The notes under the pieces are model-generated. The model was given only the letters and a program-made list of their open reading frames with translations, made no database searches and was not told the DNA's origin. The position numbers were made by a program, and so were the translations under genes. Positions 47,316 through 57,415 of a stretch of 64,000 bases of DNA are shown piece by piece. Origin of the DNA: Bog-756 sp963696495 (GTDB lineage: Bacteria; Actinomycetota; Acidimicrobiia; Acidimicrobiales; RAAP-2); assembly GCA_963696495.1 (NCBI GenBank), contig CAVOKJ010000004.1:372001-436000 (forward strand), written 5' to 3'. The stretch's first letter is position 1, and each line of letters starts with the position of its first letter.

Positions 47316-49337
47316 ATGACTGTAGAAATAGATGAAGCCGCTCTCGGATCTGCGCTGGCCATGCTCTGGCAACGTCACCGCCAGACCAATCTGGATCGAA
47401 TCGCTGTCCTCGAGGCAACCACGGCCACTGTGCTGCGGTCCACTGCCGACGAGGGTGCCGTGCGGGAGGCCGCCGGCGCTGCCCACAAGCTCGCCGGATC
47501 CCTCGGCACGTTCGGTTTCGCCGAAGGAAGCGGCGCCGCACTCGAGGCGGAGTACCTGCTCCGACAACCAGTGATCGACGGTCGGCTGCTGGCCGAGGCA
47601 GTCACCGCACTGCGAGCTGCGGTCCAGGACGAGAGCGACGTGTCGACACCGGCCTCCGACCGAGCATCGTCGCAGAGCGTCATGTCCTACCCTGACTCAG
47701 CGGTCCGGGTGGTGTCGCTCGATGCCGATCTCGTCTCCCGGCTGACGGTCGAGGCCGAGGCCATCGGGCTCTGCTTCGTCTCCGTCACCACGATGCCGAC
47801 GGTCGAGTCATTGACCGTCGACCGCTCGGTGGTCATCGTCGACGACGGCCCCACGAGCACGTGGACCCACTCGGACATGCTGGATTCGGTCTCGACGCTG
47901 GCCAAGCAGGCCATGGTCATCGTCCTCACCGACCGTGATGCGTTCGAGGACCGAGCGGCCTTCGCCAAGGCCGGTGTCGCCTGCGTCGTCCCGCGATCCC
48001 AGGGGTCACGCCAGACGGTTTCATTCTTGGCCGAGGCCCTGGCCCGCCGGACGAGTGCGCAGTACACCGTGCTCTCGCTCAATATCGGGTCGGGCCTCGA
48101 GAGGTCGCTCGGAAGGGCGCTCGCCGGGCCGGATTGCCGTGTCGACCACTGCGCCGGTGGGTCGGAGCTGTGGGACGCGCTCGACCAGAGCGGTGCCGAC
48201 CTGGTCATCGTCGGATTCGCCGGCTCGCAGCTGAGCGGTCCCGAACTGTGCCGGATGATCCGGTCCCACCCACAGTGGCAGCATCTTCCCGTCGTCATCA
48301 TGGGCGGACGGAGTGCTTCCCAGCTCGATGTGTCGTTTGCCTCAGGAGCCGACGACTATCTGAACATCGCCCTGTCCCCGCATGATCTGGGTGTCCGACT
48401 CCGCCGTCACCTGGAGAGGCGGCGGCTGTTCGAAACCCGAAGCGAGAGGGACCCGGTCACGGGTACCGGCAATCGGGCGGCGACCGAGCGCTCGCTGGAT
48501 CGGATCCTCCGGCTCGCCCGGCGCGATGACGAACCGTTCGCACTCGCCCTGGTCTCCATCGACCACTTCGAAGAGCTACGCGCCCGCGACGGTGCGGCAG
48601 CGTGCGACGCGGCACTGCGTCAGCTCGGAGCAGGCCTCCTCAGCTCGTTCCAGGCCGACGGCATCGTCGGACGCTGGTCCGAGGACGGATTCGCCGTGGG
48701 CCTCCATGGGGTCTCTCGCAGCGAGGCCTCCGAGCGGATCACCCGTGAGCTCGAGTCACTGGCCGCCGACGGGTTCCTCACCACCTCGGGCGGTCTGGCC
48801 TACTGCACGTCCAGCGCAGGTGTGGCATCCGCCCCCCTGGACGGTACGACGGTGGTGTCCCTGGAGAGGGTCTGTGAGGCGGCACTCCGGCGGGCAGCCG
48901 TCGCCGAGCACACGGTCGTGGTTTCCGGCGAACGACCGGTGCGGTATGAATCCGACGTGGTCGATGTCGTTCTCGTGGAGGACGACGATTCCATGGCGGA
49001 CGTCATCCAACACGCGCTGGAGCTTCGGCAGTACCGGTTCGTCCGGTTCAGCGACGGTGCCGAGGCGGCCCGGGAGCTGGGCGGGGGACGCGTCCGGGCG
49101 AAGATCGTGCTCTTGGACGTCGGCCTGCCGAGTCTCGACGGCTTCGGAGTCCTTCAGGCCCTCCGCAACAGCGGGATTCTGGAGGAGACCCGGGTGATCA
49201 TGCTGACGGCGAGGTCGAGCGAGGCCGAGATGCTGCGCGCCATCGGACTGGGTGCCACCGAGCACATCACCAAGCCGTTCAGCATGCCGGTCCTGCTGGC
49301 CCGACTCGAGCAGACGCACGTCGGAGCAGTGGCATGA
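47316..49337 (+). CDS. Hybrid HPt-REC-REC-GGDEF-REC regulator
   Basis: A 673-residue multidomain signalling protein, cytoplasmic. Order: HPt (HKLAGSLGTFGF, His57), two degenerate REC-like domains (about 130-240 and 250-365, with no phosphoacceptor Asp in the second: VIVGFAG), a GGDEF-like domain (about 372-520) whose active site is RWSEDGF (453-459), not GG(D/E)EF, and a full C-terminal REC (about 548-665) with EDDD, Asp601, Thr631 and Lys653. It can be phosphorylated at both ends but should not make c-di-GMP. ATG with GGAG seven bases upstream. The TGA overlaps the HEAT gene's ATG (ATGA). Confidence 0.88.
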   Translation: MTVEIDEAALGSALAMLWQRHRQTNLDRIAVLEATTATVLRSTADEGAVREAAGAAHKLAGSLGTFGFAEGSGAALEAEYLLRQPVIDGRLLAEAVTALRAAVQDESDVSTPASDRASSQSVMSYPDSAVRVVSLDADLVSRLTVEAEAIGLCFVSVTTMPTVESLTVDRSVVIVDDGPTSTWTHSDMLDSVSTLAKQAMVIVLTDRDAFEDRAAFAKAGVACVVPRSQGSRQTVSFLAEALARRTSAQYTVLSLNIGSGLERSLGRALAGPDCRVDHCAGGSELWDALDQSGADLVIVGFAGSQLSGPELCRMIRSHPQWQHLPVVIMGGRSASQLDVSFASGADDYLNIALSPHDLGVRLRRHLERRRLFETRSERDPVTGTGNRAATERSLDRILRLARRDDEPFALALVSIDHFEELRARDGAAACDAALRQLGAGLLSSFQADGIVGRWSEDGFAVGLHGVSRSEASERITRELESLAADGFLTTSGGLAYCTSSAGVASAPLDGTTVVSLERVCEAALRRAAVAEHTVVVSGERPVRYESDVVDVVLVEDDDSMADVIQHALELRQYRFVRFSDGAEAARELGGGRVRAKIVLLDVGLPSLDGFGVLQALRNSGILEETRVIMLTARSSEAEMLRAIGLGATEHITKPFSMPVLLARLEQTHVGAVA

Positions 49338-50386
49338 GCGCCATCGAGCTGGTCGAGATCATGCTGGTGGCCATCGGCTCGGCCATCACTGCGGTCCTCA
49401 TCACCGTGTGGGTGAGCAGTCTGATCCAGGCGCACCGTATCCGAATCGAGCCCACACTAGGAGAGGCCCGCCAAGCGATCGTCGCCGCACTGTCCGGCGA
49501 GCCCTGGGAGTCAGACGCGGCGCTGGCCAATCTCAGCCGATTCTCGGAGCGCTACATCGTGGGCGTGATGCTCGACCTGGCGCCCTCGGTGTCGGGCACA
49601 TCACGGTCCGTTCTCGTCTCGCTCGGCGAGCAGATCGGTGTCATCGACCGGGCCCGCCGCGGAGTCCGCAGCCGGAGGTGGTCGACCCGCCTCTACTCGG
49701 CGCGCGTCCTCACGGCATTCGGGGTGGAGTCCCCAGCGGTGTACGACCTCTTGGTGGACCGGTCACCCGAGGTACGCGCCCAGGCCGCAGCCTGGTGCGT
49801 CGCCGTACCGACCCCGGCCGGCACCGACCATCTGGTGCGCCTCCTCGGCGACCCCGACGGCCAGTGCAGATTCGCCGCTCAGGACGCCCTGATCCGAATC
49901 GGCCTGCCCGGATCCGAGGCACTGATCGCCGCGCTCGACGGTGCCGACGATGCAGTGGCCGGCCGCATTCTGGAGATCGCCGCGGCCATCGGCGACGACC
50001 GCTACTTCGCCTACGCCAGCGCGGTGTTGGCCGATCCATCCCGTGCCAATCGGGCGGTGGCCGTGGCGGCGTTGGCCAGCACCGGAAATCGCAGTGCCGG
50101 TCCCACACTGGTCGACCTCCTGGCCGACGAGTCGGACGACGTGGTCCTGGCGGCGACCACGGGCGTCGGCAAGCTCTCCTACTGGTCGGGTGCGCCGGCC
50201 ATCGAGCCCTTGCTCAGCCACTCGTCCTGGGACATCCGCAAGGCGGCCGGGATGACCCTGCTGACCCTGGGCGCCCCGGGAGCGATTCTCTTGCGGGCGG
50301 ACGCCCCCGGCGTCGGACCGGCGGCAGACATGGCCCTTCAGTCTCTCCAGCTTCACGCCCTATCGACTCCGGAGGTAGCAGCATGA
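49334..50386 (+). CDS. Membrane-anchored HEAT-repeat protein
   Basis: A 350-residue protein with one N-terminal helix (about 7-31) and then cytoplasmic alpha-helical repeats about 30 residues long: RSRRWSTRLYSARVLTAFGV, DLLVDRSPEVRAQAAAWCVAV, RLLGDPDGQCRFAAQDALIRIG, LIAALDGADDAVAGRILEIAAAIG, VLADPSRANRAVAVAALASTG, LLADESDDVVLAATTGVGKL and HSSWDIRKAAGMTLLTLG. These are HEAT-like scaffold repeats. It probably bridges the hybrid regulator and the glycosyltransferase: it overlaps both by ATGA. Confidence 0.85.
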   Translation: MSAIELVEIMLVAIGSAITAVLITVWVSSLIQAHRIRIEPTLGEARQAIVAALSGEPWESDAALANLSRFSERYIVGVMLDLAPSVSGTSRSVLVSLGEQIGVIDRARRGVRSRRWSTRLYSARVLTAFGVESPAVYDLLVDRSPEVRAQAAAWCVAVPTPAGTDHLVRLLGDPDGQCRFAAQDALIRIGLPGSEALIAALDGADDAVAGRILEIAAAIGDDRYFAYASAVLADPSRANRAVAVAALASTGNRSAGPTLVDLLADESDDVVLAATTGVGKLSYWSGAPAIEPLLSHSSWDIRKAAGMTLLTLGAPGAILLRADAPGVGPAADMALQSLQLHALSTPEVAA

Positions 50387-51909
50387 CCCACTTCTACAGA
50401 ACGTTCCTGATGCCGGCCACCTACGTCGTGCTGGCCTACTTCGTCGCCCTCGGGCTGTTCTACATCGTGCTGTACGTGTCCGCCGCCCTCGACATGCGCC
50501 AGTACCTGCGACAGGTGCGGGCGGAGAAGTACAGCGAGATCCTGTCGTCGGAGATCGCACCGTCCATTTCGATGCTCGTGCCGGCCCACAACGAGGAGGC
50601 AAGCATCAAAGAGAGCGTCCGGGCGCTGCTCACGCTGACGTACCCGCGACTGGAGATCATCGTCGTCGACGACGGCTCGACGGATGAGACGCTCCCGATA
50701 CTGACGTCGACCTTCGGTCTGGCGGCGATCCACCCCATCTACGACCAACGGATCCAGACGAAGGCCGTGCGGGCCATCTATCGCTCGGAGCGGTACCCGA
50801 ACCTCGTCGTCGTCTCGAAGGCCAACGGCGGCAAGGCCGACTCGCTCAACGTCGGGCTCAACATCTCCTCGAGCAAGCTCGTCTGCGCCATCGACGCCGA
50901 CACGATCCTCGATCCGGACGGTCTCCGTCGTCTGGTGCGTCCCTTCATCCGCTCCCAGGATGTCGTCGCCGCCGGCGCCACCATCAGGGTGGCCAACGGC
51001 TGCACGGTCACGCAGGGCCGGTTGGCATCGGAGCGGGGTCCGCACCGGGCGTTGGCCGGGATCCAGGCGGTCGAGTACCTGCGCGCCTTCCTGTTCGGAC
51101 GTCCCGGATGGAATCGTCTGGGCGGGAACCTCCTGATTTCGGGGGCCTTCGGTCTGTTCCGGCGCCAGAGCCTGCTGGAGACCAACGGGTACGTCAGGTC
51201 GGTCGGCGAGGACATGGAGCTCATTGTCCGCCTGCGCCGCCACGGCTACGAGACCGGCCAGCCGGCCCGGGTGGAATTCGTCCCCGACCCGGTGGCTTGG
51301 ACCGAGACCCCGACCTCTTTCAGGGGCCTCGGGCGTCAGCGGGAGCGTTGGCAACGGGGGTTCACCGACGTGCTGTGGCGACACCGATCGCTGCTCTTGA
51401 ACCCCCGGTTCGGTGTCCTCGGCCTGGTGGTGTTCCCGGCGTTCGTGCTCTTCGAATGGATGGCACCGATCATCGAGATCGTCGGTCTCGCCCTCGTCGC
51501 CGCCGGCCTGGTGTTCGGCCAGGTGTCAGCGTTGTTCGCCGTGCTCTTCTTCTCGCTGGCCTGTGGGCTCGGCATCCTGTTGTCCATGCTGGCACTCATG
51601 CTCGAGGAGCTCTCGTTCCGCCGGTACGGCCGGGCTCGTGACCGGGCGTTGCTCGTGGTGTGGGCCGTGCTCGAGAACCTCGGCTACCGCCAGCTCACCC
51701 TGTGGTGGCGTATCCGGGGAGTCGTCAGCTATGTCCGGGGGAAGAAGTCCTGGGGCAAGATGACTCGGAAGGGCTTCAACCCGGCCGACGACACTGATGG
51801 ATCCATTGCCGATTTCCCGGTTCGGTCCCCCGCCATCGCCAGACAACCTGTCGGGGTGGCGGCGTTCAACACCTCGGCGAGCTCGGCGATGATGCGGCCC
51901 ATCCCCTGA
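50383..51909 (+). CDS. Processive family 2 glycosyltransferase, membrane-bound
   Basis: A 508-residue enzyme of the hyaluronan/poly-N-acetylglucosamine/cellulose synthase type. One helix at 11-35, a GT2 domain (SISMLVPAHNEEASIKESV, Asp96-Asp97, DAD at 171-173, GED with Asp277 and QRERW at 319-323), then four helices (about 410-465 and on). All catalytic motifs including QxxRW are present, so it is expected to build and export a polysaccharide. GGAGGTAGCAGC precedes the ATG, and the ATG overlaps the HEAT gene's stop. It is the likely output of the signalling genes upstream. Confidence 0.9.
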   Translation: MTHFYRTFLMPATYVVLAYFVALGLFYIVLYVSAALDMRQYLRQVRAEKYSEILSSEIAPSISMLVPAHNEEASIKESVRALLTLTYPRLEIIVVDDGSTDETLPILTSTFGLAAIHPIYDQRIQTKAVRAIYRSERYPNLVVVSKANGGKADSLNVGLNISSSKLVCAIDADTILDPDGLRRLVRPFIRSQDVVAAGATIRVANGCTVTQGRLASERGPHRALAGIQAVEYLRAFLFGRPGWNRLGGNLLISGAFGLFRRQSLLETNGYVRSVGEDMELIVRLRRHGYETGQPARVEFVPDPVAWTETPTSFRGLGRQRERWQRGFTDVLWRHRSLLLNPRFGVLGLVVFPAFVLFEWMAPIIEIVGLALVAAGLVFGQVSALFAVLFFSLACGLGILLSMLALMLEELSFRRYGRARDRALLVVWAVLENLGYRQLTLWWRIRGVVSYVRGKKSWGKMTRKGFNPADDTDGSIADFPVRSPAIARQPVGVAAFNTSASSAMMRPIP

Positions 51910-51948
51910 CACAGGGGCCGAGCCCGACATCCCCCGGCACCGCCCACT

Positions 51949-53151
<1,203 letters not shown>

Positions 53152-53307
53152 CCCAGCCTAGGGGAGGTCATCCCGTCGGCTCGCCCCCCGTGCTCCTGGC
53201 CGGCACGAGGCGAACCCCGGGGCCGTGCTCCACCGCTCCGACCAGCACCGGCGGTGCCCCCTGGGCCATCGCCCTCCGTTCCGATTGTCTCCCGGCAGGG
53301 CCGTTGT

Positions 53308-53313
53308 TAGCGT
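53308..53313 (+). promoter_or_regulatory. -10 box of the Tat-exported phosphoesterase gene
   Basis: TAGCGT, 8 bases before the ATG at 53322. Confidence 0.45.
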
Positions 53314-53321
53314 GGCTGGTC

Positions 53322-54725
53322 ATGAGCGACCCGAGGCAGCTGTCACGTCGAGCACTACTCGGAGGGGCGCTGGCCGGAGCGGCCACGATCGGGCTGTCGT
53401 CCGGCGGGGCCGGAGCCAGCCCACGGAGCATCAATGCCATCGCCCAGTCACGATCGAAGAAGCCCGGCCCCGGCCTGCTCCCGAATCCGGACGCTCCCGC
53501 CGGGAGCGACCAGCTCCCCGAGATCACCACCATCGTCGCGGTGATGATGGAGAACCACACCTACGACAGCATTCTCGGGATGCTGCCGAATGGTGCCGGC
53601 TTCACGCTCGGCTCGGGCGGCCAGCCCACCAACTCGAATCCGTGGCCGAAGAAGTCGGTGGTGGCACCGCCGTTCAAGAACGCCGCTCTCAGCGCCTTCC
53701 CCATGCCGAACCCATGTCAACAGGATGCCCACCCCTACAACACCTGGGAGGCCGGACACACCTCCTATGCCGGCGGCAAGATGGACGGGTTCGTGAAGAG
53801 CCAGAGCGGCCCCGTGTCCATGGGCTACTACGACTCGACGCTCATGCCCTTCGTCAACTCGTTGGCTTCGACCTTCCCGGTGTGCAGCCGCTTCTTCTCC
53901 TCCGTGATGGCCCAGACCTACCCGAATCGCCGCTACTTCATGGCCGGAACGTCCATGGGCCTGATCGCCGACGACCTGAACGGGGACAAGCCTCCCAACG
54001 GGACGATCTTCGAGACACTCAACACCTACGACATCTCGTGGAAGAACTACTACTCGGACACGCCGTCGTACCTCATCTGGACCTACCTGGCCGGATTGGC
54101 GGACGTCTCGTCCAACGCCGTCGGCATCAGCGAGTTCTTCAACGACGCCGCCGCCGGCACGCTGCCGGCCTACAGCATGGTGGACCCCAACTTCGGGATG
54201 TCCTCGGAGGAGGACCCCCAGGACGTCCAGTTCGGCGACCAGTTCCTGTCCCAGGTGATCAACGCGGTCATGGCGTCGCCGCAATGGCCCAATACCCTGC
54301 TGGTGTGGACCTATGACGAGGGTGGTGGCTACTACGACCATGTCCCCCCACCGAAGGCGGTGAAGCCCGACTCGGTGGCCCCCATGTTCGCCTCGACCGA
54401 CCCTCCGGGGCCGGTGTTCGGCCGCTACGGGTTCCGTGTCCCCTCGGGCATCGTGTCACCGTACGCCCGCCAGAACTACGTCTCGGAGGTGGTCCACGAC
54501 TTCACCTCCATCCTCAAGCTGGTCGAGACCAAGTGGAACCTTCCGGCCCTCACCTACCGCGATGCCAATGCGGACAACCTCCTCGACAGTGTCGACCTCA
54601 CCGGCCCACCGGCGTTCCTGACGCCACCGACGCTGGCCGCTCCGATCGACCCAACGATCGATGAGGGCTGTCTGAGCACCGGGCCGGGCACCATTCCGCC
54701 TCCGTCTTACGTCACGGCGAGCTGA
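53322..54725 (+). CDS. Tat-exported phosphoesterase (phospholipase C/acid phosphatase family)
   Basis: A 467-residue exported enzyme. The N terminus has the twin-arginine signal QLSRRALLGGALAGAATIGL. The PF04185 domain shows TTIVAVMMENHTYDSILGMLP (metal Glu/Asn), GHTSYAGGKMDGF, CSRFFSSVMAQTYPNRRYFMAGTSMGL and LLVWTYDEGGGYYDHVPPP with the distal Asp/His. It lacks the C-terminal repeats of the large phospholipases C. It probably acts on phospholipids or phosphoesters outside the cell; a second member of the family is the lipoprotein at 19571. ATG 8 bases after TAGCGT, so leaderless. Confidence 0.86.
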   Translation: MSDPRQLSRRALLGGALAGAATIGLSSGGAGASPRSINAIAQSRSKKPGPGLLPNPDAPAGSDQLPEITTIVAVMMENHTYDSILGMLPNGAGFTLGSGGQPTNSNPWPKKSVVAPPFKNAALSAFPMPNPCQQDAHPYNTWEAGHTSYAGGKMDGFVKSQSGPVSMGYYDSTLMPFVNSLASTFPVCSRFFSSVMAQTYPNRRYFMAGTSMGLIADDLNGDKPPNGTIFETLNTYDISWKNYYSDTPSYLIWTYLAGLADVSSNAVGISEFFNDAAAGTLPAYSMVDPNFGMSSEEDPQDVQFGDQFLSQVINAVMASPQWPNTLLVWTYDEGGGYYDHVPPPKAVKPDSVAPMFASTDPPGPVFGRYGFRVPSGIVSPYARQNYVSEVVHDFTSILKLVETKWNLPALTYRDANADNLLDSVDLTGPPAFLTPPTLAAPIDPTIDEGCLSTGPGTIPPPSYVTAS

Positions 54726-54836
54726 GTCCGAGCCCACTCCGCCCTCGTGGTCCCGGGAGCGGCGCGGCTCCGACGGTGGGTGGGCCATCGGACCGGGCAT
54801 CCGGGTCCGGGAGCCCGGTAGCAGAGTCCGGTCGCG

Positions 54837-56210
54837 TCACTCCTGCCAGCAGGCCTCGTCCGAGCCGAGCGCCCGAGCCGGCAGGGACCATTGCAACGGT
54901 GCTCCCGTCACCCTCAGCGGCGGCTCGAGGCGCCGGGCGTCACCCCAGGAGGTTCGCTCGACGGGACCGGCCAGTGCAGGTGGTGACGGCCGGCCCCCCG
55001 CGTCGGCCCCACGGGCTCCGGCACCGATCAGCAACTCGGCAGTGCGGGCCAACGACGCCCGCCATCGGCTTCCGACGCCGTCGTTCTGCCGCAGGGAGAC
55101 GCCGGTGATGGCGGCGGCCGCCAACAGATAGCCGGTCGCATGGTCGAGCGCCGGCGCGGGCAGGGATACCGGCTGTTCCACCCCGGCGGCGACGCGGCCG
55201 GCCTCGGCGATTCCCGTGCTCATCTGGATCAGGCTGTCGAATCCCCGACGTCCCGCCCAGGGGCCCGTCCAGCCGTAGGCGTCGAGACTGACGTCAATGA
55301 GGCCGGGACACACCTCGTCACGGGTGTGGTCACCCAGGCCCAGTCCTTCCAGTGCGTCGGATCGGTACCCGTGCACGAACACATCTGCCGTGCGGAGCAG
55401 TTCGAGGAAGTGGTTCCTCCCCGCAGGAGTACGGAGATCGAGTCGGGCACAGCGCTTGCCCAGCGTCACCTCCGGAGCGACCGCGGGCTCGTCCCAGTCG
55501 GGTGGGTCGATCCTCAGCACCTCCGCCCCCCATCCGGCCAGCAGGCGGGTGGCAACCGGTCCGGCGAGGATCCGGGTGAGGTCGAGCACCCGCAGTCCGT
55601 CGAGAGGCCGGTCGTCCCGTCCGAACGATCGGGGTCGATCGGTGGTGGATGTCCGCTCGACGCGGAGGAGTGGCTCACCCGCCACCGCCCGACCCTGGGG
55701 ATGGCGACGCCATTCGCCCACCGGTCGCATCGTTGCGGCGGCACCACCGGCGACGACGACCTGAGCCTCCAGATCGTCGGCACGCCACGACCGAACCGCA
55801 GCCGCCACGCGGGTGCGGTCCTCGGGAACTCCCAACACGGCCATGGCGGCCGCCCGATGGTGGGCGGCGTTCGTGTGCAGCCTGATCCACCCGTCGCTGG
55901 TGGCGTAGTCGCCGGCCACCGCGTCCCACGCGGGCGGAAGTTCCCAGCCCAACGGTCTGAGCGATGACCGGAACCAGGCGGAAGCCAGCTCCCGGTCGAC
56001 GGCCACCCGCGGAGGCCTCCTCCTGCCGTCGAGCGCCATCAGCGAAGCGAGGGAGACACCGGCGGCGGCCACTGATGCCTGCGCCAGGTCGCTCACCGCG
56101 AACACGGACGGCAACGAGCAACCATCGGTGAGCTCGACCGGGATGGTGTCCTCCGGTGTGCCCAGCGCTGACCGGACGGCTCCGAGCATGGCCAATGCGG
56201 ACTCGGTCAT
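54837..56210 (-). CDS. CaiB/BaiF family (class III) CoA-transferase
   Basis: A 457-residue enzyme. The catalytic half (about 190-400) has LDGLRVLDLTRILAGPVATRLLAGWGAEVLRIDPP, KRCARLDLRTPAGR, FVHGYRSDALEGLGL, and PAPALDHATGYLLAAAAITG with the likely nucleophilic Asp. The first 185 residues form a separate, divergent CaiB-like part (WIRLHTNAAHHRAAAMAVLGVPEDRTRVAAAV) lacking that Asp. Family enzymes pass CoA between acids via an Asp-anhydride. The CoA donor is unknown. The ATG at 56210 is chosen; GTG at 56228 is possible. The longer upstream frame is antisense noise over the protease gene. Confidence 0.83.
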   Translation of the reverse strand: MTESALAMLGAVRSALGTPEDTIPVELTDGCSLPSVFAVSDLAQASVAAAGVSLASLMALDGRRRPPRVAVDRELASAWFRSSLRPLGWELPPAWDAVAGDYATSDGWIRLHTNAAHHRAAAMAVLGVPEDRTRVAAAVRSWRADDLEAQVVVAGGAAATMRPVGEWRRHPQGRAVAGEPLLRVERTSTTDRPRSFGRDDRPLDGLRVLDLTRILAGPVATRLLAGWGAEVLRIDPPDWDEPAVAPEVTLGKRCARLDLRTPAGRNHFLELLRTADVFVHGYRSDALEGLGLGDHTRDEVCPGLIDVSLDAYGWTGPWAGRRGFDSLIQMSTGIAEAGRVAAGVEQPVSLPAPALDHATGYLLAAAAITGVSLRQNDGVGSRWRASLARTAELLIGAGARGADAGGRPSPPALAGPVERTSWGDARRLEPPLRVTGAPLQWSLPARALGSDEACWQE

Positions 56211-56348
56211 GTCGACATCGTCAGGCACGACGGGGCGACCGTCAATCTTGATCGCCTCAACATCGGCTGCCCTCGCGGGACCGGGTGACGGTTCGGCCGC
56301 CGGCGACAGCTCACCCCGGGTGCCCCATGGGGATCGTCTGGAGGTTAG

Positions 56349-56354
56349 TAGCCT
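56349..56354 (+). promoter_or_regulatory. -10 box of the serine protease gene
   Basis: TAGCCT, 6 bases before the ATG at 56361. Confidence 0.45.
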
Positions 56355-56360
56355 TCCCGC

Positions 56361-57185
56361 ATGCGCTCCCGAGCCGTCACCGTCGCGCTCATCGTGGCCA
56401 TGGCGTTCCCCGTGGGTGTCATGGCGACGGTCGACGGCCCGCCGGCCGGCGCCGCCGTCACCTCCGGCACGCCGCCGGCCGGCACGCCGACCGCGCACCA
56501 TTTCCGGGGAGTCCGGACCGTGGGGCCGCTGTTCCCCCCGGGCAGTCGGGTGCATTCGTGCACGGCGAGTGTCGTCGCCAGCACCGCCGGGAACCTGTTG
56601 GTCACGTCGGCGCACTGCATCTCCGGTACGGCGGAGGGCTACACCTTCGCCCCCGGTTACCATGACGGAATCGAGCCGTTCGGCTCGTGGACGGTCATCG
56701 GCGCCTACGGCGCAGCGGGATGGATCGCCCACCGGGATCCCCAACGTGACTTCTCCTTCCTCGTGGTCGCCTCCCAGCGGGTCGACGGGCGCACGCGGCA
56801 GCTCCAACAGGTGACCGGGGCCAACCGACTCGGGAGCAGCCCCTCGCCGGGAGCGGAGGTCACCGTCCCCGCCTACGCGGTCGGTAGTGACGACGAGCCG
56901 CTCACCTGTACGGCACGCGTCTATCGCCGCGGGCAGTACCCGGCGTTCAACTGCAACCCGTACGTGGATGGGACGAGCGGTGCACCCTGGCTCCAGCGGA
57001 GCGGCAAGGGCTGGCTCGTCGTGGGAGTGATCGGCGGACTGCACCAGGGCGGTTGCTACCCCTGGACCTCCTACACCGCGGCGTTCGGCACCGCCACTGC
57101 CCGCAGCTACGCCAGCGCGGCCCGGCGGGCCAAAGCGTCGGTCTTCCCCCCGCCCGACAGCGACGGATGCAGCACGGGGCTCTGA
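56361..57185 (+). CDS. Secreted trypsin-like serine protease
   Basis: A 274-residue exported protease. A signal peptide (about 1-32, AVTVALIVAMAFPVGVMA) is followed by a chymotrypsin fold with CTASVVASTAGNLLVTSAHC (His85), RDPQRDFSFL (Asp130) and YVDGTSGAPWL (Ser206, GTSGAP in place of GDSGGP). Cys67-Cys86 are likely paired, with two more pairs possible. It resembles actinobacterial V8/trypsin-like peptidases; specificity unknown. ATG is 6 bases after a TAGCCT box, so leaderless. It diverges from the CoA-transferase gene. Confidence 0.86.
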   Translation: MRSRAVTVALIVAMAFPVGVMATVDGPPAGAAVTSGTPPAGTPTAHHFRGVRTVGPLFPPGSRVHSCTASVVASTAGNLLVTSAHCISGTAEGYTFAPGYHDGIEPFGSWTVIGAYGAAGWIAHRDPQRDFSFLVVASQRVDGRTRQLQQVTGANRLGSSPSPGAEVTVPAYAVGSDDEPLTCTARVYRRGQYPAFNCNPYVDGTSGAPWLQRSGKGWLVVGVIGGLHQGGCYPWTSYTAAFGTATARSYASAARRAKASVFPPPDSDGCSTGL

Positions 57186-57277
57186 GCGCGACGGATACAG
57201 CGCGGTCTCCTTGGCGGTGTGGCGGAGGCCGGCGATGGCGGTGCGGCGTGGCGGTGCGGCGGTAGGCCGGCGATGGC

Positions 57278-57317
57278 GGTGTGGCGGTGTGGCGGTGTGG
57301 CGGTGTGGCGGTGTGGC
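57278..57317. repeat. Five perfect tandem copies of GGTGTGGC
   Basis: Five identical 8-bp units follow a longer purine-rich, imperfectly repeated stretch from about 57215. The array lies between the protease gene and the frameshifted gene. Confidence 0.9.
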
Positions 57318-57318
57318 G

Positions 57319-57353
57319 GCAGGGCGGCGGCGGCGTCACGGTGACGTCGTCGC
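57319..57353 (+). terminator. Possible GC-rich terminator after the protease gene
   Basis: GGCGGCGGCGTCAC and GTGACGTCGTCGCCGCC can pair with one small bulge. There is no T tract. It may end the protease transcript. Confidence 0.35.
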
Positions 57354-57415
57354 CGCCTTGTACGCCGTCTACGGTGTGACGGTGATACCGAGCACGAGAC
57401 GATGGGAGACGGGAC

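Noticed and set aside
49252..51909. 885-codon reading of the glycosyltransferase frame
   Set aside because: Its first 377 codons overlap the HEAT gene in another phase and are Arg/Gly/Pro-rich. GGAGGT and the ATGA overlap place the true start at 50383.
54837..57044. 735-codon version of the CoA-transferase gene
   Set aside because: The first 278 codons are antisense to the protease gene and contain Arg/Gly/Asp-rich text without a fold; the family start fits the ATG at 56210.
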